From the NCBI GenBank assembly GCA_036258055.1, contig DATAEK010000428.1:1-27340 (forward strand): a DNA stretch of 27,340 nucleotides, given 5' to 3'. The notes under the pieces were generated by a model. That model worked only from the letters and a program-made list of their open reading frames with translations, was not told the origin of the DNA and searched no databases. The stretch comes from DATAEK01 sp036258055. GTDB taxonomy: Bacteria > Acidobacteriota > Vicinamibacteria > Vicinamibacterales > 2-12-FULL-66-21. The position numbers and the translations under genes were made by a program. Of this stretch, positions 7,846 through 15,807 are shown piece by piece. Every line of letters starts with the position of its first letter. Within the stretch, counting starts at the first letter, position 1.

Positions 7846-7869
7846 AGACGCGCCTCGACAGGCGCGTCT
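7846..7869 (-). repeat. Perfect 10-bp inverted repeat between mlaD and the small membrane genes
   Basis: Arms AGACGCGCCT and AGGCGCGTCT with a four-base loop (CGAC) form a perfect stem in the 94-base gap. It stands 17 bases before the GTG at 7828. No T-run follows on the minus strand. It could end most mlaEFD transcripts, attenuate read-through or protect mRNA ends. Confidence 0.5.
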
Positions 7870-7922
7870 CTAGTCTCTTCCCCTCTCTGCCATCAAACCT
7901 CATGCCACGGTCGGCCGGGCCT

Positions 7923-9260
7923 TCAGAGGGCGGCTCGTGGCACGAACATCGCCAGTGCGACACCATCCCACGTGTCGCCAGCCGGGCTGTCCTTCGCTTC
8001 TCTGCCGAGCGGCATGGTCGTCACGAAGTTCGGATTCAAGCCGAATTTGCCCACGATATAGTCCCGAACCAGCTGAGCCCTGGAACGGCTGAGCAGGAAT
8101 CGGTCGTCTGCCGTTGGTCGATCAGCGTAGCCCTCAATCACGAACGGGCTCGTCTTCGGGTATTTGACGAACTGGGCCATCGCCGAGTCGATTCTTCTTT
8201 GTCCGTCTTCTGTCAGATGCTCCGCCCCCTTTGCATCGCGTTCGAACAGCAGGTCGCCGCGAATCCAGATGCGCAGCGCCCGCCGCTCCTTGGTCTGCAG
8301 CACGCCCTGCCGGTACTGATCGACGCTCACGTCGTCCAGATCGTAGTACCCGCGCCGCGTGAAGAAGCCGCGAAGAAGGAAGTTCCGCTTGAGCGCTTCA
8401 GTCGCATCCTCCAGGTCCGCCATTACGCTACGTGCGGCGGTGAGCGTATCGGTAAGATTGCCGGCGAGCCCTTTTATCGGGCCACTCTGACCGCGAAGCT
8501 CGGCGATCGCATCCTTCGCCTGTCCGGCTGCGGTTCGCACGTCGGCCATCGCGCGCTGGGCGTCGCTGGCGATCTTCTGGGCGTTCTGGAACAGGCTGTC
8601 GTCGTTGATCAGCTTGCCGAGACTGCCCCGCCCTTCCTTCACCCCCGCGACCATGGTTTGCAGATCCGCGCTCACCTTCTGGCTGGACGCCAGGATGGCT
8701 CGGGTATCGACGCCGACGTCATCGATGAGCGCACGGGCGGTCGCCGCCGTGTCCGTGATCGATCCGAGCGCATCGTCGATCTCACCCTTCAGTGACACGA
8801 CCGTGGTGTTGACGGTGTCGATCGTGTTGCTCATCTTCTGGAGCAGATCGGTGAAGTCGAACGGCTCACGACTGAGGATCGTGCCCTGATCCGGCACGAT
8901 CGGCGAGCGTTCAGTCCCCGCTTGGATCTGGAGGTACTTGTTGCCGACGAGCCCGTCGCTCTGAATCGTCGCCACCGAGTCGAGCCTGATGATCGGGTGC
9001 AAATCGCTCCGCACGCGCATGCGCACACGGAACTTCGCCGACGGGCCTGCGGGGACCTTAATCTCCTCGATCTCGCCAGCGTCCATTCCAGCCACACGGA
9101 CCTTCGCGCCGTTCTCGAGGGACGCGACCTCGGCAAACTCGGCGTACAAGCGGAACGTGTCCCCGAACATCATCCGCCGGCTGCCGATCAGGAACAGCCC
9201 GATTGCGAAGAGCAGGATGCCCCCGATCACGAATGCGCCGACCGCTGCCAGTCGTTTCAA
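7923..9260 (-). CDS. mlaD: MlaD/MCE-domain protein with C-terminal OmpA-like domain
   Basis: This 445-residue substrate-binding component belongs to an Mla/MCE phospholipid transport system. In order, it has an N-terminal transmembrane helix (about residues 5-26), an MCE domain (about 36-120, with VASLENGAKVRVAGMDAGEI and SDGLVGNKYLQI), a long helical stretch (about 125-290) of the type that forms tubes or needles in MCE proteins, and a C-terminal OmpA-like module (about 335-440) with VIEGYADRPTADDRFLLSRSRAQLVRDYI. The start is TTG at 9260, seven bases after the mlaF stop, with AGG upstream. In E. coli MlaD is 183 residues and lacks both the long helical region and the OmpA part. Peptidoglycan attachment through the OmpA-like module is inferred. 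Confidence 0.85.
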   Translation of the reverse strand: MKRLAAVGAFVIGGILLFAIGLFLIGSRRMMFGDTFRLYAEFAEVASLENGAKVRVAGMDAGEIEEIKVPAGPSAKFRVRMRVRSDLHPIIRLDSVATIQSDGLVGNKYLQIQAGTERSPIVPDQGTILSREPFDFTDLLQKMSNTIDTVNTTVVSLKGEIDDALGSITDTAATARALIDDVGVDTRAILASSQKVSADLQTMVAGVKEGRGSLGKLINDDSLFQNAQKIASDAQRAMADVRTAAGQAKDAIAELRGQSGPIKGLAGNLTDTLTAARSVMADLEDATEALKRNFLLRGFFTRRGYYDLDDVSVDQYRQGVLQTKERRALRIWIRGDLLFERDAKGAEHLTEDGQRRIDSAMAQFVKYPKTSPFVIEGYADRPTADDRFLLSRSRAQLVRDYIVGKFGLNPNFVTTMPLGREAKDSPAGDTWDGVALAMFVPRAAL

Positions 9261-9267
9261 CGGATCC

Positions 9268-10059
9268 TCATCCCGCGTGCTGCGAGGCCATGAACGCGCG
9301 CACGAGCGGATCGTCGCTTCGATCGAGATCCTCGACCGTGCCGCGGGCGACGATGCGCCCGTCGTGCAGCATGACCAGCTCGTCGGCGAGGCGCCGCGCG
9401 CTGGACATGTTGTGGGTCACGATGACGATCGTGGTGCGCGATTCTTTCTTGAGCGCGAGGAGCAGATTGTCGATTTCGTCCGCCGTGATCGGATCGAGGC
9501 CCGCGCTGGGCTCGTCCACGAGCAGAATCGGTGGGTCGAGCGCCATCGCCCGCGCGAGCCCTGCACGCTTGCGCATGCCGCCGGAAAGATCAGCCGGCAT
9601 CTTGCGATACTCACGCTCCAGGCCGACGGCCTCGAGCTTCTCGGTGACGCGCCGGCGGATCTCGCCGTCGCCGTACCGCGTGTGCCGCCGCAGCGGAAAC
9701 GCCACGTTTTCGCCAACCGAGATCGAGTCGAAGAGCGCGGCGTTCTGGAAGAGGAAGCCGATCGACCGTCGCACGCGTGACAGCTCCCGTCCGCGAAGCA
9801 CGCTCACCTCGTCGTCCTGCACGAACACCCGTCCGGAGTCCGGTTTGATGAGCCCGATGATGTGACGAAGAGTGACGCTCTTGCCCGTGCCACTCCGGCC
9901 AAGGATCACGAACCCGTGCCCCGCTGCCACCTCGAACGACACGTCGTCGAGGACGCGTTGATCACCGAAGGCTTTGGTGACTCGATCGACGCGGACCGCC
10001 GGCGTCGTGGTCGCCCGGCCGCCGTCCTGGCGCAGCGGTTCACTCGTGGCGGTGGTCAT
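9268..10059 (-). CDS. mlaF: Mla-type ABC transporter ATP-binding protein
   Basis: This 263-residue ATPase drives MCE-linked phospholipid transport across the envelope. It has Walker A GRSGTGKS (about residues 53-60) with the GKSVTLRHIIGL continuation typical of MlaF, a Q-loop in LFQNAALFDS, the ABC signature LSGGMRKR, Walker B ILLVDEP and the H-loop in VTHNM. The N-terminus is about 20 residues longer than E. coli MlaF and of low complexity (Thr/Ala/Arg). Its ATG overlaps the mlaE stop as ATGA, and the MCE gene follows after seven bases, so mlaE-mlaF-mlaD form one operon. Transport direction cannot be judged from sequence. Confidence 0.95.
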   Translation of the reverse strand: MTTATSEPLRQDGGRATTTPAVRVDRVTKAFGDQRVLDDVSFEVAAGHGFVILGRSGTGKSVTLRHIIGLIKPDSGRVFVQDDEVSVLRGRELSRVRRSIGFLFQNAALFDSISVGENVAFPLRRHTRYGDGEIRRRVTEKLEAVGLEREYRKMPADLSGGMRKRAGLARAMALDPPILLVDEPSAGLDPITADEIDNLLLALKKESRTTIVIVTHNMSSARRLADELVMLHDGRIVARGTVEDLDRSDDPLVRAFMASQHAG

Positions 10060-10841
10060 CCGGCCGCCTCCGGGAAGATGAAGAAGATAAGCCGCACGAG
10101 GATCACGTTGATGACGATGATGAGGATCGACGAGAGCACGACGGCTCGGGTGGAGGCGCGGCCAACGCCCTCGGTGCCTGCGCGTGAGTTGAACCCGAGG
10201 TAGGAAGAAACCCCGGCGATGATGAATCCGAAGACCATCGTCTTGATCGTCGCCGGCACGTAGTCGGTCATAGCGACGATCGAGAAGGCACGGTTGAAAT
10301 ACAGCGACAGCGACATGCCGGTCGCGGCATGCTCGGCAAGGAAGCCGCCGAGCATGCCGGAGAAGTTCATGATCGTCGTGAGGATCGGCACGGCGATGAT
10401 GCAGGCGGTCACGCGCGTGACGACCAGGTAGCGGAAGGCGTCGACCGCGGACGCTTCGAGTGCGTCGATCTGCTCGGTGACCCTCATCGCCCCGAGCTCC
10501 GCGCCAATGCCGGCGCCGATTCGTCCCGACAGCAGCAGTCCGGCCGTCAGCGGCCCGGTCTCACGCACGAGCGCGATGGCGAGCCCCGCCGGAATCAGCG
10601 ATTCGGCGCCGAAGCGCTCGAGCGACGCGCGGGTGTGCATCGAGAGCACGACGCCAACCGCCAAACCCGACACGGCGATGAGCGGCGCGGAGCGCAGGCC
10701 GAGCTCGTACAGCTGGCGCACCGTTTCCTTGAATTCATACGGAGGGGTGAAAATCTCGCGCGCGGCCTTGGCGAGGAAGAGCGAAACCGCTCCCACTGCC
10801 GCGAGCAGAGTGATGACCGCGCTCTCCTGGCGCTCCGCCAT
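10056..10841 (-). CDS. mlaE: Mla-type ABC transporter permease
   Basis: This 261-residue MlaE/YrbE permease forms the membrane core of the MCE transporter with MlaF and the MlaD-like protein. Characteristic blocks are LISVSGLAVGVVLSM-like text near residues 55-70 (here LIAVSGLAVGVVLSMHTR), RETGPLTAGLLLSGRIGAGIGAELGAMRVTEQIDAL at about 93-128, and FGFIIAGVSSYLGF with GAEGVGRA-like GTEGVGRASTRAVV near 205-240. About five to six membrane helices are visible. It starts 40 bases after the NtrC-type regulator gene on the same strand and overlaps mlaF by four bases. The start ATG 10841 has no clear ribosome binding site. Confidence 0.95.
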   Translation of the reverse strand: MAERQESAVITLLAAVGAVSLFLAKAAREIFTPPYEFKETVRQLYELGLRSAPLIAVSGLAVGVVLSMHTRASLERFGAESLIPAGLAIALVRETGPLTAGLLLSGRIGAGIGAELGAMRVTEQIDALEASAVDAFRYLVVTRVTACIIAVPILTTIMNFSGMLGGFLAEHAATGMSLSLYFNRAFSIVAMTDYVPATIKTMVFGFIIAGVSSYLGFNSRAGTEGVGRASTRAVVLSSILIIVINVILVRLIFFIFPEAAG

Positions 10842-10881
10842 TACGTCGGTTGAGGCTGCAAGCGAGGGGCCACTGGGGCGC

Positions 10882-12282
10882 CTACGCGGGAGCAGACCGT
10901 CGCGCGGCCCCCTTTCCTCCGTCCTGGATTTCGTGTTTCTTCATCTTGCTGTAGAGGGTGGGGCGGTACAGGCCCAAAATCTGCGCCGCCTCCTGCTTGT
11001 TCCAGTTCGTTCGCTGCAACGTCTGCACGATCGCCATCTTCTCGATCTCGGCCAGCGTGCGGTGCGGCGGAATGACGAACTCGGTCGTCGTGGTGCTTTC
11101 CGTTCTCAGCGATTCAGGCAGATCGTTGACCTGGATTTCCGAGCCCTTCGATACCAGCACACCGCGTTCGATGACGTTCTCGAGCTCGCGCACGTTGCCA
11201 GGCCAGCGGTGACGGATGAGCACGTGATAGGCCGCCGGCGCAATTGATTTGACGTTGCGCTGATGGCGCAGGCGGTACTTCTCCAGGAAATGCTCGCAGA
11301 GCAACGGGATATCTTCGGTCCGCTCTCGAAGCGGAGGCACGCGGAGGGTAATCGTGTTGATGCGGAAGTAGAGATCCTCGCGCAGCTTGCCCTCCCGGAG
11401 CGCCATGTCGAGGTCGATGTTCGTCGCGCAGACCAGTCGGAAGTCGACGCGCACGATCCGATCGCTGCCGATCGGCCGGTACTCCCGCTCCTGCAGCACA
11501 CGCAACAGCTTGGTCTGGAGGTACGACGGCATCTCCCCGATCTCATCGAGCAGGAGCGAGCCCCCCTCCGCCATCTCGAAGAGGCCTTCCTTGTCCGCTT
11601 GCGCCCCGGTGAAGGCGCCCTTCTTGTAGCCGAAGAGCTCTGACTCGATCAGATCCTTGGGAATGGCCGCGCAGTTGATCTTGATGAAGGGACCTTTTGC
11701 GCGCTTGCTGTTGTAGTGAATCGCGTTCGAGATGAGCTCCTTACCAGTGCCGTTCTCCCCCTGGATCAGGATGTTCGCGTCACTGCCCGCCACGCTTTCG
11801 ACCAGCTCGAGCACTTCGTGCATCTTCTTGCTCTTGCCGATGATGTTGCCGAACCGGAACTGCCCCTCGAGCTTCTGCTTGAGGAGGAGGTTCTCGCCGA
11901 CGAGGTCGCGCCGCTCGATGGCGCGCTCGAGCATCGCCAGGAGCGTATCCGGCTCGATCGGCTTCTCGACGAAGCTGTGGGCGCCGGCCTTCATCGCCTC
12001 GACCGCCTTCGGCACGCTGCCGTGGCCGGTGATGACGATCACTTCCGTGTCGGGATAGGTCTGCTTGAACTTCCGGAGCAGCTCGAGGCCGTCGGCATCC
12101 GGAAGCATCATGTCCGTCACGACCACGTCCGGCTTCCAGGTGCGGAAGATCTCCTCGCCGCGCGTTCCGATCATCGCCGTCCGGACTTCGTAGCCCTCGT
12201 GCTCGAGCAGGATCTTCAGCCACTCGATCATCGCGGGCTCGTCATCGATGGCCAGGACTCGGTTTTTCTTCTTGGTCAGCAT
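10882..12282 (-). CDS. NtrC-family sigma-54-dependent response regulator
   Basis: This 466-residue transcription activator has three domains: a receiver (residues 8-120, phosphoacceptor Asp57 in VVVTDMMLPDADG, conserved Lys in FVEKPIEP), an AAA+ sigma-54 interaction domain (about 145-380; Walker A GENGTGKE at 175-182, GAFTGA at 222-227, LLLDEIGEMP) and a Fis-type helix-turn-helix (about 420-455, NKQEAAQILGLYRPTLYSKMKK). The intact GAFTGA loop predicts a functional activator of sigma-54 RNA polymerase. No histidine kinase is encoded nearby. It lies 40 bases upstream of mlaE and could be co-transcribed with the Mla operon. The ATG 12282 is preceded by GAGG at a good distance. Its target genes are unknown; I found no clear -24/-12 promoter in the window. 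Confidence 0.95.
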   Translation of the reverse strand: MLTKKKNRVLAIDDEPAMIEWLKILLEHEGYEVRTAMIGTRGEEIFRTWKPDVVVTDMMLPDADGLELLRKFKQTYPDTEVIVITGHGSVPKAVEAMKAGAHSFVEKPIEPDTLLAMLERAIERRDLVGENLLLKQKLEGQFRFGNIIGKSKKMHEVLELVESVAGSDANILIQGENGTGKELISNAIHYNSKRAKGPFIKINCAAIPKDLIESELFGYKKGAFTGAQADKEGLFEMAEGGSLLLDEIGEMPSYLQTKLLRVLQEREYRPIGSDRIVRVDFRLVCATNIDLDMALREGKLREDLYFRINTITLRVPPLRERTEDIPLLCEHFLEKYRLRHQRNVKSIAPAAYHVLIRHRWPGNVRELENVIERGVLVSKGSEIQVNDLPESLRTESTTTTEFVIPPHRTLAEIEKMAIVQTLQRTNWNKQEAAQILGLYRPTLYSKMKKHEIQDGGKGAARRSAPA

Positions 12283-12344
12283 GCAAACCTCGGCTTTGGT
12301 CGCGCCTTCCGATCATACAACGCTACCGCCAGACAGGCGCAGGA

Positions 12345-12373
12345 ATCATACACTTCGAGGAATCTGCGTCGAA
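12345..12373 (-). promoter_or_regulatory. Candidate housekeeping promoter of the NtrC-type regulator
   Basis: On the minus strand, TTCGAC (12373-12368) and TATGAT (12350-12345) are separated by exactly 17 bases. Transcription would begin near 12338, giving a leader of about 55 bases before ATG 12282. A second TGTATGAT lies closer to the gene. The match is moderate and the call is by eye. Confidence 0.35.
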
Positions 12374-12428
12374 TAGATGACACACGTCTGATTTTTATAC
12401 GACTGCGCTGAACGTCTGAGGGCGCCGT

Positions 12429-13076
12429 CTAGCGATCCACTGACCAGCCGTGGCGGCCGATGAGCGGAACGAACACGCAGCCTTCGCCGGTGGTCTCCGC
12501 GAATCTGCCGTCGCGAAGATCGAGGGCGGTCAGCCGCTGGAACCCGGGTGGGCCGACCGGAATCACCAGTCGGCCTCCTTCGGCCAACTGCGCCTTCAGC
12601 GTTTCGGGCACCGCCGGCGCGCCGGCGGTCACGAGAATCCGGTCGAACGGGGCGCGGTCGGGGGCTCCCTCCGTCCCGTCGCCGACGATCACCCGCACGT
12701 TGGTCAACCCGAGTGCTGCACAACGGGCAGCGGCCGCCTCTGCGAGCGAGACGTGCCTCTCGATCGACACAACCTCGGCCGCCAGGCGCGCGAGGATGGC
12801 GGTCTGATAGCCCGAGCCGGTGCCGACTTCGAGGACGCGGTCCGTCTCGCGCGGTTCGAGGAGCGCCGACATCGCCGCGACCATGTACGGCTGCGAGATC
12901 GTCTGGCCCTCTCCGATCGGCAGTGGCCGATCCTCGTACGCCTCGTCCTTCATCGCGTCGGGAACGAACGCATGACGAGGGACCGACCGCAAGGCGTCGA
13001 GCACGCGCGCATCGTGTATGCCACGCGACACGATCTGCTCCTCGACCATGCGATGCCGGGCCGCCGCATCGTCCAT
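12429..13076 (-). CDS. pcm: Protein-L-isoaspartate O-methyltransferase
   Basis: This 215-residue enzyme methylates isoaspartyl residues in damaged proteins with S-adenosylmethionine as donor, which starts their repair. The order of motifs matches PIMT: MVEEQIVSRGIHDARVLDAL at the N-terminus, the substrate segment YEDRPLPIGEGQTISQPYMVA (about residues 44-64), the SAM-binding motif VLEVGTGSGYQTAILA at about 78-93, and DRILVTAGAPAVP. The length is normal for the family. The frame stays open upstream to 13388, but the start is set at ATG 13076, where homology begins; a CATAAT hexamer lies exactly six bases before it, so the message may be leaderless. It is divergent from the zinc-ribbon gene at 13131. 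Confidence 0.94.
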   Translation of the reverse strand: MDDAAARHRMVEEQIVSRGIHDARVLDALRSVPRHAFVPDAMKDEAYEDRPLPIGEGQTISQPYMVAAMSALLEPRETDRVLEVGTGSGYQTAILARLAAEVVSIERHVSLAEAAAARCAALGLTNVRVIVGDGTEGAPDRAPFDRILVTAGAPAVPETLKAQLAEGGRLVIPVGPPGFQRLTALDLRDGRFAETTGEGCVFVPLIGRHGWSVDR

Positions 13077-13082
13077 CCGCTG

Positions 13083-13088
13083 ATTATG
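13083..13088 (-). promoter_or_regulatory. -10 hexamer CATAAT of a probable leaderless pcm transcript
   Basis: On the minus strand CATAAT is followed by six bases and then ATG 13076. This places the expected transcript start at the start codon. A -35 box is not clear. Confidence 0.45.
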
Positions 13089-13118
13089 CGCTCGCCGCCT
13101 CGGCCCGGGATCGTCAGC

Positions 13119-13124
13119 TATAAT
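13119..13124 (+). promoter_or_regulatory. -10 hexamer TATAAT of a probable leaderless transcript
   Basis: This is a perfect consensus TATAAT with six bases between it and ATG 13131 of the zinc-ribbon gene. No ribosome binding site fits in this gap. It faces away from the pcm promoter, and the two lie within 42 bases of each other. Confidence 0.6.
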
Positions 13125-13130
13125 CACGCC

Positions 13131-13301
13131 ATGCCTGAGCCCAACAAACCCGCGGCGGCGCCGGTACCCGCGCCGACCGAGCGGCGCGCGTCGGCTGAGG
13201 ACAAAGTGATCTGCGAGCGGTGCGGCGCAGAGATGTTCCGGATGCACGCCGTGTGGCGATGTCCGGTCTGCCGCTACAAGACCGACTGCTGCGGATGGTG
13301 A
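13131..13301 (+). CDS. Small zinc-ribbon protein
   Basis: This 56-residue protein has a proline/alanine-rich N-terminal tail (about 25 residues) and then a compact zinc ribbon: CERCGAEM, VWRCPVCRYKTDCCGW. Two CxxC knuckles 17 residues apart would bind one zinc; an extra CC pair stands near the C-terminus. The frame is open far upstream, but ATG 13131 is favoured because a TATAAT hexamer lies six bases before it and pcm occupies the opposite strand further left. It lies upstream of the leucine degradation operon, from which a 55-base gap with an inverted repeat separates it. Function unknown; small zinc ribbons often bind nucleic acid or proteins. Confidence 0.75.
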   Translation: MPEPNKPAAAPVPAPTERRASAEDKVICERCGAEMFRMHAVWRCPVCRYKTDCCGW

Positions 13302-13312
13302 CCCGCCCGCCA

Positions 13313-13345
13313 GAGACGTACCGAGCCGGCCGATCCCGGCGTCTC
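13313..13345 (+). repeat. Inverted repeat upstream of the leucine degradation operon
   Basis: GAGACG (13313-13318) and CGTCTC (13340-13345) flank a GC-rich interior with GAGCCGGCCGATC. It lies between the zinc-ribbon stop and ATG 13357. It could end the upstream transcript or serve as an operator. No T-run is seen. Confidence 0.3.
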
Positions 13346-13356
13346 CCTGTGCGTTG

Positions 13357-14964
13357 ATGGACATCCTCGAGTCGCACGTCGACATCACATCCGATCTGTT
13401 TCGAGGGAATCACGATCGCATGACCGCGCTCGTTGCCGAGCTGCGGGCGCGAATCGCGGAGGTCCGTCAGGGCGGCGGCGCACGGTATCTGCAGCGGCAT
13501 CGCGAACAGGGCAAGCTGCCGGTACGGGAGCGCATCGATCGCCTGCTCGATCCGGGATCGCCGTTCCTCGAATTGTCTCCGCTTGCCGGCTGGGATCTCT
13601 ACGACAACGACGCACCAGCCTCGGGCATCGTCACCGGCATCGGGCGCGTATCCGGGCGCGAAGTGCTGGTCGTCGCCAACGATGCGACAGTCAAGGGTGG
13701 GACCTACTACCCGATGACCGTGAAGAAGCACGTGCGTGCGCAGCAGATCGCGATCGAAAACCGACTGCCCTGCGTGTATCTCGTCGATTCCGGCGGTGCG
13801 TTTCTGCCGCTCCAGGCGGAAGTTTTCCCGGATCGCGATCATTTCGGCCGGATCTTCTTCAACCAGGCGCGGATGTCGGCGGAGCGCATTCCGCAGATCG
13901 CCGTCGTGATGGGCTCCTGCACGGCCGGTGGTGCCTACGTCCCGGCGATGTCCGACGAGACGATCATTGTCCGCGGTACGGGCACGATTTTCCTCGGTGG
14001 TCCGCCGCTGGTGAAGGCGGCCACGGGCGAAGAGGTCACGGCCGAGGAGCTCGGGGGCGCGGAAGTGCACACGACGATCTCCGGCGTGGCCGACTATCTC
14101 GCCGAAGATGACGACCACGCGCTCCACATCGCCCGCACCGTGATTGGCACGCTGCACAGCGTGAAGCAGCTGCCTCCCGACATGACGACGCCGGAGGAGC
14201 CCCAGTACGATCCGAAGGAGATTTACGGGATCGTCAACGTGGACACGCGGAAGTCGTACGAGGTCCGCGAGATCATCGCGCGGATCGTGGACGGATCGAG
14301 GTTCGACGAGTTCAAGGAACGCTACGGCACGACGGTCGTCACGGGGTTCGCGCGGCTACACGGCTTTCTCGTCGGAATCATCGCCAATAACGGCGTGCTG
14401 TTTTCGGAATCGGCGTTGAAAGCCACGCACTTCATCGAGCTCTGCAATCTGCGCGGCATCCCGCTCGTGTTTCTGCAGAACATCACGGGGTTCATCGTCG
14501 GACGCCAGTACGAACGTGCCGGCATCGCGAAGGACGGCGCGAAGATGGTGCACGCCGTCGCGAATTCCGTGGTGCCGAAGTTCACGGTGATGATCGGCGG
14601 GTCGTTCGGAGCGGGCAACTACGGGATGTGCGGGCGGGCCTACGAGCCTCGTCTCCTGTGGATGTGGCCGAACGCCCGGATCTCGGTCATGGGCGGCGAG
14701 CAGGCCGCGGGCGTCCTGACGACCGTCAAGCGCGACCAGATGGCGCGTGACGGCAAGGCCCTCAGCGCCGAGGAAGAGGACGCCATTCGAGCGCCCATCC
14801 TCCAGAAGTACGAAGAAGAGGGATCGCCGTACTATTCGACGGCGCGGCTCTGGGACGACGGCATTCTCGACCCCGCGGAGACGCGGCAGACGCTGGCGCT
14901 GGCGTTGTCCGCAGCCTATAACGCGCCGATTCCCGCCGCGAAGTTCGGCGTGTTCCGAATGTAG
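13357..14964 (+). CDS. mccB: Methylcrotonyl-CoA carboxylase, carboxyltransferase (beta) subunit
   Basis: This 535-residue carboxyltransferase moves CO2 from carboxybiotin to 3-methylcrotonyl-CoA to give 3-methylglutaconyl-CoA, in leucine catabolism. MCC-beta-type blocks are visible: an N-terminal HRERGKL-like HREQGKLPVRERIDRLLDPGSPFLELS, LVDSGGAFLPLQ with FPDRDHFGRIFFNQARMS, GSCTAGGAYVPAMSDETI, and TIFLGGPPLVKAATGEEV. In the second half come FLQNITGFIVGRQYE and GGSFGAGNYGMCGRAYEPR. These separate it from propionyl-CoA carboxylases. ATG 13357 is chosen; TTG at 13354 adds one residue, and no strong ribosome binding site is present. The gene starts the operon with the hydratase, biotin carboxylase, carrier protein and HMG-CoA lyase, which fits the assignment. 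Confidence 0.94.
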   Translation: MDILESHVDITSDLFRGNHDRMTALVAELRARIAEVRQGGGARYLQRHREQGKLPVRERIDRLLDPGSPFLELSPLAGWDLYDNDAPASGIVTGIGRVSGREVLVVANDATVKGGTYYPMTVKKHVRAQQIAIENRLPCVYLVDSGGAFLPLQAEVFPDRDHFGRIFFNQARMSAERIPQIAVVMGSCTAGGAYVPAMSDETIIVRGTGTIFLGGPPLVKAATGEEVTAEELGGAEVHTTISGVADYLAEDDDHALHIARTVIGTLHSVKQLPPDMTTPEEPQYDPKEIYGIVNVDTRKSYEVREIIARIVDGSRFDEFKERYGTTVVTGFARLHGFLVGIIANNGVLFSESALKATHFIELCNLRGIPLVFLQNITGFIVGRQYERAGIAKDGAKMVHAVANSVVPKFTVMIGGSFGAGNYGMCGRAYEPRLLWMWPNARISVMGGEQAAGVLTTVKRDQMARDGKALSAEEEDAIRAPILQKYEEEGSPYYSTARLWDDGILDPAETRQTLALALSAAYNAPIPAAKFGVFRM

Positions 14965-14981
14965 GCGCAGGGCACGTGCCG

Positions 14982-15767
14982 ATGGGATCCATGCCTTCCA
15001 TCCTCGTGAACCGCGATGGACCGATCCTGCGCCTGACGCTCAATCGACCGGACGTCCGCAACGCGTTCGACGAGGAAGTGGTCCGCTCGCTGACGGCACA
15101 TGCCACCGAGGCGGCCGACGATCGGTCCATTCGCGCCGTCGTGCTGGCCGGCGAAGGCAAGGCGTTCTGCGCCGGCGCCGACCTCGCCTGGATGTCGAAG
15201 GCCATTGCCTACAGCCACGTGGAAAACCTCGCGGATGCGGAAGATCTGGCGCGCATGATCGAGCGGCTCGACACGCTGCCGATGCCGCTCATCGGCCGCG
15301 TGCATGGCGCCGTGCTCGGCGGAGGCGTAGGCCTCACCGCGGTGTGCGACATCGTAATCGCGGCCGAAGACGCGGTCTTCGGACTGAGCGAGGTCCGCCT
15401 CGGCATCCTCCCGGCGGTTGTCTCGCCGTACGTCGTGCGGAAGATTGGTATCTCGGCCGCACGGGAGCTGTTCGTGACCGGCGCACGATTCGGCACGGTA
15501 CGCGCGCGCGAAATCGGACTCGTTCACGAGATCGTTTCCGAAGACGAGCTGGACGAGGCGGTCGCCCGGCGCGTTCGCGAAATCCTGACCGCGGGACCGC
15601 GGGCCGTGGCCGCGGCCAAAGCGCTCATCCGTCAGGTCGCAGGAGCCAACCCGAGCGACGTCATCGGTCTCACGACGAACAGCATCGCGGCGCAGCGCAT
15701 ATCCCCCGAGGGTCAGGAGGGGATGCGCGCGTTTCTCGAGAAACGGAAGCCGAAGTGGAACGAGTAG
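14982..15767 (+). CDS. liuC: Enoyl-CoA hydratase family; probable methylglutaconyl-CoA hydratase
   Basis: This 261-residue crotonase-fold protein probably hydrates 3-methylglutaconyl-CoA to HMG-CoA. Crotonase features are the oxyanion-hole blocks AGEGKAFCAGADLAWM (about residues 47-62) and GRVHGAVLGGGVGLTAVCDI (about 103-122), and FGLSEVRLGILPAVVSPYVV. The catalytic glutamate is expected in SEVRLGI. AGADLAWM is typical of LiuC-type hydratases and differs from short-chain enoyl-CoA hydratases, so substrate choice rests on this and on the operon. The start is uncertain between GTG 14976, ATG 14982 and ATG 14991; I use 14982, which has AGGG about ten bases upstream. It follows mccB by 17 bases. 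Confidence 0.88.
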   Translation: MGSMPSILVNRDGPILRLTLNRPDVRNAFDEEVVRSLTAHATEAADDRSIRAVVLAGEGKAFCAGADLAWMSKAIAYSHVENLADAEDLARMIERLDTLPMPLIGRVHGAVLGGGVGLTAVCDIVIAAEDAVFGLSEVRLGILPAVVSPYVVRKIGISAARELFVTGARFGTVRAREIGLVHEIVSEDELDEAVARRVREILTAGPRAVAAAKALIRQVAGANPSDVIGLTTNSIAAQRISPEGQEGMRAFLEKRKPKWNE

Positions 15768-15807
15768 CCGCAACCGAACCAGCCTCCGCGACGAGCGAGC
15801 CTTCTCT

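Noticed and set aside
12283..12428. A gene in the gap between the NtrC-type regulator and pcm
   Set aside because: Open frames crossing this gap are short, arginine-rich and overlap pcm in a wrong frame; the gap looks like regulatory DNA.
13114..14157. A 347-residue minus-strand open frame opposite mccB
   Set aside because: No motifs and composition of a shadow frame; mccB homology covers the same bases.
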